NCBI GenBank assembly: GCA_030824175.1 | Contig: JAVBYH010000260.1 | Coordinates: 1-7,253, forward strand | Source: Bacteroidota bacterium | GTDB taxonomy: Bacteria > Bacteroidota > Ignavibacteria > UBA10030 > UBA8401 | Length of the DNA: 7,253 nucleotides | Reading direction: 5' to 3' | The notes under the pieces: generated by a model | Told to the model about the DNA's origin: nothing | Seen by the model: the letters and a program-made list of their open reading frames with translations, nothing else | The model's database searches: none | Made by a program: the position numbers and the translations under genes | Shown: piece after piece, positions 1 through 6,682 of the stretch | Position numbering within the stretch: the stretch's first letter is position 1 | Layout of the letters: each line of letters starts with the position of its first letter

Positions 1-1
1 T

Positions 2-2497
2 TCTGTCGTCGCAGGTGTTTTCCTCGTATACACGCTGGGCGTGTTCCTCTATTATTCCTTCGAATCCTCTTCCATCCATGAAGCCGCCGGACGCGACCTG
101 CAGGCTATCGGCGAATTGAAGATCGGCCAGATCGCACAGTGGCGCAAGGAGCGGCTCTCGATCGCCCGATACACATCGCGTTCGTTCCTGCCGGCAGGCG
201 TGATCGAACGATTCATCGCCAACCCGGAGGATGCGTCGCTTCGCGATGCGATTCGGGAGCGCATCCTCCTTGTGAAGATGGAATATTCGTACAAGGACAT
301 TGCCGTGATGTCGCGCGACGGGCGCGTTCTCTTGAAGATGGATACAACGACGGATCATCAGGATGCAGTGCCGCCGTCTCTCATCAGGAATGCGGCGGCA
401 TCGGAGGATGTGACGGAAACCGATTTTTATTTGGCGGAGACAGACGGAAAGATCCACTACGAAATCTTCGCCCCCATCCGCAACGGGAACCGGCGGATGA
501 TCGGCATCATCGTGTTCCGCACCGATCCGGCGGAATATTTCTACCCGCTCGTTCAATCCTGGCCCACACCCAGCAGGTCTTCCGAAACACTTATCATTCG
601 GAAGGACGGCGACAGCGTCCTCTACCTCAACGAGCTGCGCTTTAAAAAAAATACGGCGCTCAGGTATCGGGTCTCGATGGAGAGGAGTGATCGCCCCGCA
701 GTGCGGGCGGTGATGGGATACAGGGGCATCTTCGAGGGGTACGATTATCGCGGGGTTCGTACGCTCGCCTATATCGCCCCGATCTCTGACACGCCATGGT
801 TCATGGTTGCCAAAGTGGATTACTCGGAGATCTTCGCCGAGCTGAGTTATCGATCCACGACGCTGCTCATCATGTCCTTCATTGCGCTGTTCGTGATCGG
901 TTTCGGCATCACCGCATACTACCGGTCGTACCAGGTAAAGGTATACGATACGATCCTCGAGACGGAGGAGAGCATCAGGCGGAATGAGCGCCTGTTGAAA
1001 CTGTTCGTCGAATATACCCCCGCCGCCGTCGCGATGCTCGACAGGGACATGCACTACATCGTCGTTAGCAGGAGGTATCTCGTCGACTATGACCTGGGCG
1101 ATCAAAACGTGATCGGCCGTTGTCATTACGACATCTTCCCCGATATCCCCGAGCGATGGAAGTTAATCCACCGGCGGTGTCTTGCCGGAGAAACGCTGAG
1201 CGCCAGCGAGGATCGATTCCCGCGCGCCGGCGGAACGGTCGACTGGGTGCGGTGGGGAATCCATCCGTGGTACGACCACGACGACATCATTGGCGGCATC
1301 ATCATTTTTTCCGAGGTCATCACCGAACGCAAGGCGATCGATGAAGTATTGCAGGACGTGCAGCGGCGTGAGAGCATCGGTGTGCTCAGCAGCGGCATCG
1401 CCCACGATTTCAACAATCTGCTGACGGTGATGATGGGAAATGTGTCGCTCGCGCAGATGGAGATCCCCTCCTTTCATCCCGCCTACAAGAAAATGTCGAA
1501 CGCACTCGCGGCGATCGAAAGCGCCGCGGAGCTGACACGGCAGATCCTCGCGTATTCCGGCAAGGGGAGATTCCAGATCGTGAGGATCGACATCGGGGCG
1601 GAAATACGGAACCACGCGAGCCTGTTCACCGTATCGATGCCGAAGAACGTGAAGCTTGCCGCGTGCCTTCCCCCGGACCCCGTGTATGTGCAGGGAGACC
1701 CGGGGCAGATCAAGCAAATCATCATGAACCTCATCCTCAACGGCGCCGATGCCATCGGCGAACGACAGGGCACCGTCACCATTACGCTCTCATCCGTAAC
1801 GCCGGGACGGGAAGAGCTTCGTGAGTACGGTATGATCCCCAATACGGTCCTGAAGGAAGGCGCGTATGCCCTGCTTGAAGTGAGCGACGACGGGAATGGG
1901 ATGAGCGCGGAGACGATGAAGAGGATCTTCGATCCGTTCTTCACGACGAAATTCCTCGGACGCGGCCTGGGGCTCTCGGCCATCCTCGGCATCATACGCG
2001 GTCATGAGGGAGGAATCGCGATCGAAAGCGCCGAGGGTGTCGGTTCGACATTTCGCATACTCTTGCCTGCCATACCGGGCGCCGCCTGTGCGTCCCCCGC
2101 CCCGGCGGATGGCGCACAGGCGGCCGCCGACACATCGAAGCTGGTGCTTGTGATCGACGACGAGGAGGAGGTCGCGATGATGGCGAAGGAGATCCTCGCA
2201 TCGGAGATGGTTCCGGTAATTGCCGAAGTGAATCCTGTCCTCGGTATCAAGCGCTTCCGGGAGCATCAGGCGAAAATCGGGTTGGTGCTTCTGGACCTGA
2301 CGATGCCGGAGTTGTCCGGCAAACAGGTCTCCGGGGCGCTGCACACGATAGACCCCAATGTCAGGATCATCATCACCTCCGGGTATACGGAAGAGGATGC
2401 GCGTAAAAAAATCGGATCGGAGCACGTGGCGGGATTTTTACAGAAGCCCTACACAATGCAGGCGCTGCTGACGCTGGTGCGCGACACGATGAAGTGA
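2..2497 (+). CDS. Membrane-bound hybrid sensor histidine kinase (Cache-like sensor, PAS, HisKA, HATPase, receiver), 5' end outside window
   Basis: Senses a signal, probably outside the membrane, autophosphorylates on His and passes phosphate to its own receiver. The frame is open to the left edge and the bases before the GTG at 41 encode hydrophobic residues (SVVAGVFLVYTLG), the start of a first membrane helix, so the true start lies upstream. Numbering from that GTG: double-Cache-like sensor about 10-268 (family assignment inferred); second membrane helix about 272-294; PAS/PAC about 316-436; H-box GIAHDFNNLL with phospho-acceptor H455; N-box with N567; G1 box DDGNGM at 616-621; F box DPFFTTKF; G2 box GRGLGLS at 640-646; Ala/Pro-rich linker about 678-699; receiver about 701-817 with D706/D707, phospho-acceptor D752, T779 and K802. 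All catalytic motifs look intact. The HDFNN H-box is typical of PAS-linked hybrid kinases. There is no DNA-binding output, so an HPt protein or another receiver is expected downstream. It converges on the acyltransferase gene. Confidence 0.95.
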   Translation, partial: SVVAGVFLVYTLGVFLYYSFESSSIHEAAGRDLQAIGELKIGQIAQWRKERLSIARYTSRSFLPAGVIERFIANPEDASLRDAIRERILLVKMEYSYKDIAVMSRDGRVLLKMDTTTDHQDAVPPSLIRNAAASEDVTETDFYLAETDGKIHYEIFAPIRNGNRRMIGIIVFRTDPAEYFYPLVQSWPTPSRSSETLIIRKDGDSVLYLNELRFKKNTALRYRVSMERSDRPAVRAVMGYRGIFEGYDYRGVRTLAYIAPISDTPWFMVAKVDYSEIFAELSYRSTTLLIMSFIALFVIGFGITAYYRSYQVKVYDTILETEESIRRNERLLKLFVEYTPAAVAMLDRDMHYIVVSRRYLVDYDLGDQNVIGRCHYDIFPDIPERWKLIHRRCLAGETLSASEDRFPRAGGTVDWVRWGIHPWYDHDDIIGGIIIFSEVITERKAIDEVLQDVQRRESIGVLSSGIAHDFNNLLTVMMGNVSLAQMEIPSFHPAYKKMSNALAAIESAAELTRQILAYSGKGRFQIVRIDIGAEIRNHASLFTVSMPKNVKLAACLPPDPVYVQGDPGQIKQIIMNLILNGADAIGERQGTVTITLSSVTPGREELREYGMIPNTVLKEGAYALLEVSDDGNGMSAETMKRIFDPFFTTKFLGRGLGLSAILGIIRGHEGGIAIESAEGVGSTFRILLPAIPGAACASPAPADGAQAAADTSKLVLVIDDEEEVAMMAKEILASEMVPVIAEVNPVLGIKRFREHQAKIGLVLLDLTMPELSGKQVSGALHTIDPNVRIIITSGYTEEDARKKIGSEHVAGFLQKPYTMQALLTLVRDTMK
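1384..1401 (+). repeat. Copy 1 of an identical 18-mer shared by the two H-box regions
   Basis: The 18-mer GCTCAGCAGCGGCATCGC encodes part of LSSGIA just before the phospho-accepting His of the hybrid kinase. The same 18 bases occur on the minus strand at 6034-6051. The wider regions (about 1360-1515 here, about 5885-6075 there) remain alignable, so this marks duplicated dimerisation-domain coding sequence and not a separate element. Confidence 0.7.
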
Positions 2498-2500
2498 GTT

Positions 2501-2537
2501 CCGCGTGCAGACCGCCCCTCATGAGCGGCGGGACGCG
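2501..2537. terminator. Weak two-tier hairpin between converging genes (possible bidirectional terminator)
   Basis: CGCGT at 2502-2506 can pair with ACGCG at 2533-2537. Inside it, CCGC at 2512-2515 can pair with GCGG at 2525-2528. The structure lies across the 21-base gap between the stop codons of the hybrid kinase and the acyltransferase, where a shared terminator would be expected. There is no T-run on either strand, so a classical intrinsic terminator is not supported, and in GC-rich DNA such pairing can arise by chance. Confidence 0.2.
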
Positions 2538-3421
2538 AGGATCTCTTCGCGCTTTGCCTCGGCGTGCGCATGCAGTTCGGCCAGCGCGGCCATGACAGCG
2601 TCCGCAACCACTTGTTTCGGATCGTTCCCACCGGTACATGCGGAAGACGCCGCAGCACGGAACGCAGAGGCGTCGAGCACTTCGCTTGCCACGAAGACGA
2701 CCGTATCCCGGGCGGGGATATCCTCGCCCATGTTCTCGCCGGCGGGATTGATCTGGAGCGTATTTCCCGCCATTCCCAGAAAGAGCACATAGTCGAAGGA
2801 CTTGATATAGGTGTCTATTTCTTTCAGGCCGCGTTTCGTGTTGTCGACGCCCGGGCGATGGCGGGTGCCGGCAGGATAGACGAGGATCATGTGGCCCGAA
2901 CGTTTGAGCCGCACCATTTGCACGAGCGCCGCCCTGTTGATGGCGCGGGCACGGATGAGTTCGTCGGCATTGGCCTCGGGATCGCGCCGAAGCACATCCA
3001 TGCTTCTCGGAGGGTAGGTGAGAAGCCTGCTGTATGCCTCGGCGAACGCCCGGACGAAAGACCCCTCTTCGTTGAGCTTGACGCCGGCGACAGGAATAAT
3101 CCGGTTGGAAAGCGCCTCGGTGTCGGGGCCCAGCCGCTCCAGTATCAGGAACAGGTTCGGGATGTCGAAATTCGTATAATGCTCCGCCAGGATCAGGCAT
3201 GATCGGCCTTGCGAAGCCAGTTCTGCCAGGCGCTGCAGGGCGGAAAGGTTTTCGAACCGGCTTTCATTCATCAGCAGTTTGCCGGCGAGGGCATGGACCA
3301 GTGCGCGGTTTTCAAGATTTGCCGACTGAAACACCGTTTCCGGACACACGACGCTCACAGCGCGCGACCCCTGCCTCAGTCGAACGGACAGATCGGCGAA
3401 CATTTTTTCCAGTGGAGTCAT
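2519..3421 (-). CDS. PlsC-like glycerolipid acyltransferase (1-acyl-sn-glycerol-3-phosphate acyltransferase superfamily)
   Basis: Probably transfers a fatty acyl chain to glycerol phosphate, lysophosphatidate or a related acceptor at the inner face of the membrane. At 300 aa, the catalytic HX4D motif is HYTNFD with H81 and D86 after a hydrophobic strand (SCLILAE). The phosphate-binding motif is YPAGTRHRPG at 182-191, where the usual Glu of PEGT is Ala184. No clear membrane helix is visible. A conserved-looking block about 195-250 (KRGLKEID, AGNTLQINP, DTVVFVASEVLD) recalls longer acyltransferases I associate with spirochaetes; this is from memory, not a search. The ATG at 3421 has no strong Shine-Dalgarno; M7 at 3403, preceded by CTGGAAAAA, is an alternative start. 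The gene begins 36 bases after the reductase stop on the same strand and is probably the last gene of that operon. Acyl donor and acceptor cannot be told from sequence. Confidence 0.8.
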   Translation of the reverse strand: MTPLEKMFADLSVRLRQGSRAVSVVCPETVFQSANLENRALVHALAGKLLMNESRFENLSALQRLAELASQGRSCLILAEHYTNFDIPNLFLILERLGPDTEALSNRIIPVAGVKLNEEGSFVRAFAEAYSRLLTYPPRSMDVLRRDPEANADELIRARAINRAALVQMVRLKRSGHMILVYPAGTRHRPGVDNTKRGLKEIDTYIKSFDYVLFLGMAGNTLQINPAGENMGEDIPARDTVVFVASEVLDASAFRAAASSACTGGNDPKQVVADAVMAALAELHAHAEAKREEILASRRS

Positions 3422-3457
3422 GCGGTTGTTATCCAGTTTTCTAAATTGTACGGATTG

Positions 3458-4411
3458 TCAGGGAAGGTTCTGGCCGCGTGCCGTAATCCATAGCTGGTAC
3501 CATTCGTCGCGGCTCAGACGCACGGCCGACGCCTGGCCGCAGGCCCGAATGCGATCCGGATTCTTCGTACCGATGACAGGCTGAACGGCGCCCGGTATCA
3601 TGAACAGCCATGCAAGCACGATGGCGCTCGGCGTAACACCGTGACGTTCCGCGAATGCTCCGACGAGGCGGGAGGTTTCCAACTCCCGCGCGCTGAGAGA
3701 GTCGGCGCCGCGCTCCGTGTAGAGTCCGCGATCCAACGGACTCCACGCCTGGATCGCCATGTCGTGCAGCTGGCAATATTCGAGCATGCCCTGCATCCCG
3801 CTGTCGTACGGAACGAGACGCGTGTTCACACTCACTCCCATATCGAGCACAAGCGAGTGACCGAGGCTCAGCTGCAGTTGATTCGCCGCCAACGGCTCGG
3901 TCCAGTATTTTTGGAGGAGTTGTATCTGGTGAATGGACATGTTGCTGACGCCGAACTGTTTCACGAGACCACGGCGCCGCAGCTCATGGAATGTTCCTGC
4001 CACTTCCTCGGCGTTCATGAGGCTGTCGGGGCGATGCAGCAGGAGCACATCCAGGTACTCCGTCTGAAGGCGTTTCAGCATTATGCCGACTTGCTGGAGG
4101 AGATACTCACGGCTGAAATTGTACGTATTTGCGTTCTTCGGGCCTCGCCCCAGATGGATCCCGGCCTTCGACTGCAGGATGATCTTTTCCCGGAGTCCCG
4201 GATCGCTCTTCATCACCCGGCCGAACACTTCTTCGGCCTTGCCAAATGTATAGATATCCGCGTGGTCGAACGTATCGATGCCGATCGCGAGGGCGGCGTC
4301 GATCGCGGCATGCGCCGTGCGCTCGTCCTCGAGCGAGACGGGATCCGTGTTCCATCCTCCGCCCAGCCCCATACAGCCGTAGATCAGGCACTTGTCTTTA
4401 TGCAGTTCCAT
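3458..4411 (-). CDS. Aldo/keto reductase, YdhF-like
   Basis: Cytoplasmic NAD(P)H-dependent reductase of small carbonyl compounds, single TIM-barrel domain, 317 aa, a normal full length. The classical tetrad is visible: D49 and Y54 in FDHADIY, K82 in LQSKAG and H126 in LLLHRPD. The substrate-side strand KQFGVSN (151-157), LAANQLQLSL (about 174-183) and QAWSPLDRG (221-229) are as in the family. The cofactor-phosphate-binding segment is VIGTKNPDRIRA at 279-290. DHADIY, HRPD, FGVSN and the C-terminal WYQLWITARGQNLP follow the E. coli YdhF pattern. The ATG at 4411 has a strong Shine-Dalgarno AGGAG five bases upstream, lying in the 21-base gap after the response regulator stop. It is therefore probably co-transcribed with that regulator and with the downstream acyltransferase. 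The physiological substrate is unknown. Confidence 0.93.
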   Translation of the reverse strand: MELHKDKCLIYGCMGLGGGWNTDPVSLEDERTAHAAIDAALAIGIDTFDHADIYTFGKAEEVFGRVMKSDPGLREKIILQSKAGIHLGRGPKNANTYNFSREYLLQQVGIMLKRLQTEYLDVLLLHRPDSLMNAEEVAGTFHELRRRGLVKQFGVSNMSIHQIQLLQKYWTEPLAANQLQLSLGHSLVLDMGVSVNTRLVPYDSGMQGMLEYCQLHDMAIQAWSPLDRGLYTERGADSLSARELETSRLVGAFAERHGVTPSAIVLAWLFMIPGAVQPVIGTKNPDRIRACGQASAVRLSRDEWYQLWITARGQNLP

Positions 4412-4432
4412 GCGTTCTCCTGAGTGGTCGGA

Positions 4433-5749
4433 TCAGCCAAGGTTCTCGGTCCCCGTCAACATTTCCTTCACGGCATTCTCGAGTGCTTCCTTCGTCGTCG
4501 GTTTCGCCAAATATTTTGCGACCCCTTGTTTGTTGGCGATCATTTTCATGTAGTCGTCGCTGCAGGCGCTCATGAACATGAAGGGGACATTCCTGATATC
4601 GCTTCCGTACATTCCGTTCATGATGTTCTCGTGGAACTGGAATCCGCTGATGTCGGGCATCATGACATCGCAGATGATGAGCGCGGGCATTTCCTCGGCG
4701 ATCACGCCGAGCGCGGCATCGACCGAGACGGCGATCTTCACGTTCTTGTACGTCTTGCGAAGCGCGTAACTGCAGAACATCAGAATGTCCGGGCTGTCGT
4801 CGATCAGCAGGATGAGCGCATTGTCGTCCGCAATGCCGAGATCGGCCTTCACCTGCTTGATCAATCCCTTATGTTCCGCGTCCGAGATGCCGTAGTGTGT
4901 GCGGAGGTTCTCGAGGATCTGCTGCTCTTCGGGTTCGATCTTGCCATGCCCCAGCGCCTGACGGAGCGCCTGGATGTACGAATCGAGCTTCACCGCCCGC
5001 TCGACCTCGACACTTTCCTCCTCCGAGATGTCGAGGATGCCGCGAATGGACCTGTATAATTCATCCGATTCGATCTTATAGTCGTCGAGCGCCATCAACA
5101 GGGATTTGTAGACCTCGATCGACCGCCACCGGAACCGGAGCAGTTCGCGCGACGAAAACACTTTCTCGTTCTCCTCGGATTGTTGTTCCACTTCCTCGAT
5201 GCGGCGGGTATACTCGTTCTTTATCTTTTCGATGTGGATCTCGTGATTCCTCTTCAGCTCGTCGATATCCTGCGTGACGTGGACATCCTCCGTGCGTTCG
5301 CGGTTCTCGATGAGCAGCGTCTGGTAGTTTTTCTCCTGCTCGGCGTGGCGTTCGATGAGTGCGGCTTCTTTCGCCTTGAGCTCGAGTTCCAGTTCCTGTT
5401 TCTCCTGGCTCTCGCGGCGTTTCGCTTCGTCCTCCCACTGCTTATAGTATTCCTTTAATTTTTTATTGACCTCGATCTGCGTCTTCGTCTCGATCTCGTG
5501 CTGAATGGTCCTGGTCCGCTCGTCCACCTGTTTGCGGTACTGTTCCTTGTCCCTGTCGACGATCATCGCAAGAATACGCTCTTCGAACGCGCGCGCGTAC
5601 ATGTTCTTGATATCGTACTGATAAACGTTGCGTATCACCTCGAGGGCCTTTTCAAGGTTTCCCTTGTTGATATACTCATCGGTGCTCCGAAGGAGCATGC
5701 TGACACGCTCTTTGCGTTCACTTTCATTTACAATCGCCTTCTCGGCCAT
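4433..5749 (-). CDS. Coiled-coil response regulator with C-terminal receiver domain and two internal helical repeats
   Basis: Cytoplasmic phospho-receiver protein of 438 aa with no recognisable DNA-binding or enzymatic output. Residues 16-60 form a TPR-like helix pair (INKGNLEKALEVIRNVYQYD). Residues about 66-200 are a long charged coiled coil rich in Glu, Lys, Gln and Arg. Residues about 213-257 and 258-304 are two related helical units, each with an ALxxxKIExxE core followed by an IS-x-x-E turn and a VK pair. The receiver occupies about 311-433: D317/D318, phospho-acceptor D361 (ICDVMMPD), S394 and K416 (LAKP). The frame is open to an ATG at 5827, but that codon overlaps the probable -10 box. 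The ATG at 5749, with AGGGA eight bases upstream, is the better start. The receiver at the C-terminus, behind the coiled coil, is the reverse of the classical order. Phosphorylation may change assembly or partner binding (inference). Reductase and acyltransferase follow it closely. Confidence 0.88.
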   Translation of the reverse strand: MAEKAIVNESERKERVSMLLRSTDEYINKGNLEKALEVIRNVYQYDIKNMYARAFEERILAMIVDRDKEQYRKQVDERTRTIQHEIETKTQIEVNKKLKEYYKQWEDEAKRRESQEKQELELELKAKEAALIERHAEQEKNYQTLLIENRERTEDVHVTQDIDELKRNHEIHIEKIKNEYTRRIEEVEQQSEENEKVFSSRELLRFRWRSIEVYKSLLMALDDYKIESDELYRSIRGILDISEEESVEVERAVKLDSYIQALRQALGHGKIEPEEQQILENLRTHYGISDAEHKGLIKQVKADLGIADDNALILLIDDSPDILMFCSYALRKTYKNVKIAVSVDAALGVIAEEMPALIICDVMMPDISGFQFHENIMNGMYGSDIRNVPFMFMSACSDDYMKMIANKQGVAKYLAKPTTKEALENAVKEMLTGTENLG

Positions 5750-5817
5750 GACAATTATCCCTGCATGTTGTTCGTTGACGACAGTCCCCTCCGCCGTAAA
5801 ATCATAGACAGTACAAA

Positions 5818-5846
5818 AATATACCATAAGCGCCCGGTTATTGCAA
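5818..5846 (-). promoter_or_regulatory. Probable sigma70-type promoter of the response regulator operon
   Basis: Read on the minus strand, a -35-like TTGCAA (5841-5846) is followed after exactly 17 bases by a -10-like TATATT (5818-5823). They match the consensus at 4 of 6 and 5 of 6 positions. Transcription would start near 5811, giving a leader of about 60 bases before the ATG at 5749 and its AGGGA ribosome-binding site. It sits in the only long gap (130 bases) of the minus-strand block, so the regulator, reductase and acyltransferase can be expressed apart from the genes to their right. Confidence 0.6.
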
Positions 5847-5848
5847 TA
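5839..5848. promoter_or_regulatory. 10-base perfect palindrome over the -35 box (candidate operator)
   Basis: TATTGCAATA is its own reverse complement and covers the whole -35 hexamer of the predicted promoter. A repressor binding here would block polymerase. No second copy was noticed nearby and short AT-rich palindromes arise by chance, so this is only a candidate. Confidence 0.25.
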
Positions 5849-5879
5849 GAGGCGGGGAGAAAAACCCGTGCGGAGTATT

Positions 5880-6656
5880 CTAAGCAGGCATCTGCTTGTG
5901 TAATTCGGCTGCGCGCTCCATTGCGGCGAGCGCCTTCTCGATGTACACCCGTGCCGGATGGTGAAGGGGCAGCTGCGTCTGTGCGAGCGAGGCGTTCTCC
6001 ATCATGATGCCGAGGAGGTTGAGATAGTCATGCGCGATGCCGCTGCTGAGCTCACGGATGCTTTCCCTCCGTTGTATTTCGCGGAGCGCTTCTTCCGTCG
6101 CCTTTCTCTCTGTGATGTCGCTGACGACGATGCGGCACACCGGATCGCCATTCGCGTCTTCCGCGGCGATCGCCGCGAGATGCCCCCAGAAGGGGGTGCC
6201 GTCCATCCTGAGCAGACGAAGTTCCGAGGTGTGTTGTTCCCCCGTGGAGAAGACCTGTTTGCGATGCAGATAATTGATGTCCCGGTCGTCCGTCAGGATG
6301 AAACGTGAGAGCGGCTGTTTGACGAGTGCGCGGCGATCGACGCCGAGAAGGCGTGAGAACGTGAGGTTGGCGTCCTGGATTAATCCCGATTCGTTGACGG
6401 TCACATAGCCGACGGGCGCCAGATCGTAGAAGTCGAAATAGCGAGCGCGCGAGGCGTCGAGTTCCGCCTGCGCCAGACGGAGTTCCTCGTTCTGCATCTC
6501 CAGTTCGATCTGATGTGTCCGAAGGTCCTGGACCATCTGCCGCGTTTCATCGGGGGTAAGGGCATCGAGGTCGACGGAAAACGCGGCTTTTTTTTTCCTG
6601 GCCGCGGGATCGGTCTTGCCGTGCATACAGGCTGCTGTGTCGGATCTGTTTTCCAT
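5880..6656 (-). CDS. PAS protein ending after a histidine-kinase dimerisation (DHp) hairpin; ATPase domain absent
   Basis: A 258-aa soluble protein with a kinase-like front half and no catalytic half. Residues 1-30 are polar with a KKK stretch. Residues about 36-70 are helical (QIELEMQNEELRLAQAEL), a linker common before PAS domains in multi-PAS kinases. PAS/PAC spans about 71-192 (YDLAPVGYVTVNESG; SDITERKATEEAL). The DHp hairpin spans about 193-258, with H-box SSGIAHDYLNLL and candidate phospho-acceptor H209. D210 and N213 (H+4) are kept, but the HDFNN motif has become HDYLN. The protein stops at the end of the second DHp helix; no N, G1, F or G2 box follows, and the regulator promoter starts 34 bases on. 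Its H-box region is paralogous to that of the hybrid kinase at 2-2497. The ATG at 6656 follows AAGGGAG closely; the frame extends to 6731 but would overlap the preceding gene. It may be a Spo0B-like phosphotransfer protein, a dimerisation modulator or a truncated kinase pseudogene. Confidence 0.65.
   Translation of the reverse strand: MENRSDTAACMHGKTDPAARKKKAAFSVDLDALTPDETRQMVQDLRTHQIELEMQNEELRLAQAELDASRARYFDFYDLAPVGYVTVNESGLIQDANLTFSRLLGVDRRALVKQPLSRFILTDDRDINYLHRKQVFSTGEQHTSELRLLRMDGTPFWGHLAAIAAEDANGDPVCRIVVSDITERKATEEALREIQRRESIRELSSGIAHDYLNLLGIMMENASLAQTQLPLHHPARVYIEKALAAMERAAELHKQMPA
5882..5897. repeat. Perfect 6-bp stem-loop overlapping the stop of the truncated kinase gene
   Basis: AAGCAG at 5882-5887 and CTGCTT at 5892-5897 form an uninterrupted stem around the loop GCAT. 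It covers the last codons and one base of the stop codon. No T-run follows on the minus strand, so it is not a standard terminator; it might slow 3' exonucleases or simply mark the break point where the ATPase coding sequence was lost. Confidence 0.35.
6034..6051 (-). repeat. Copy 2 (inverted) of the identical 18-mer shared by the two H-box regions
   Basis: On the minus strand these 18 bases are identical to 1384-1401 and encode the same LSSGIA segment before H209 of the ATPase-less protein. The two copies lie about 4.6 kb apart in opposite orientation, flanking the regulator, reductase and acyltransferase genes. Confidence 0.7.
6588..6596 (-). repeat. A9 homopolymer in the coding strand of the truncated kinase gene
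   Basis: Nine consecutive A on the coding strand encode the KKK at residues 21-23. In GC-rich coding sequence, where AAG would break the run, an unbroken A9 near the N-terminus is a possible site for polymerase slippage or length variation, which would shift the frame before the PAS domain. Confidence 0.5.
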
Positions 6657-6682
6657 GGCTCCCTTGATAGGCAGTGGAACAC

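Noticed and set aside
1790..2425. A 211-residue open frame on the minus strand inside the kinase ATPase and receiver region, and 2373-3200 spanning the convergent junction
   Set aside because: Both lie across well-conserved coding sequence on the other strand or in another frame; no ribosome-binding site or known motif supports them.
3422..3457. A promoter for the acyltransferase in the 36-base gap (CTGACA and TACAAT are present)
   Set aside because: The two hexamers are only a few bases apart and no correctly spaced pair was found; co-transcription with the reductase is simpler.
3641..4423. A 260-residue open frame on the + strand opposite the aldo/keto reductase, and similar long open frames opposite the acyltransferase (2564-3202) and the regulator (4424-5059)
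   Set aside because: They are antisense to clear enzymes with intact catalytic motifs, carry no recognisable domain, and are rich in His, Arg and Val as expected from mirrored GC-rich codons.
5828..5880. Possible frameshifted remnant of the lost kinase domain after the stop of the ATPase-less protein
   Set aside because: One other frame reads EYSARVF, faintly like the AYSGKGRF that follows in the hybrid kinase, but similarity ends after a few residues and the stretch then becomes promoter sequence. Too short to support a remnant.
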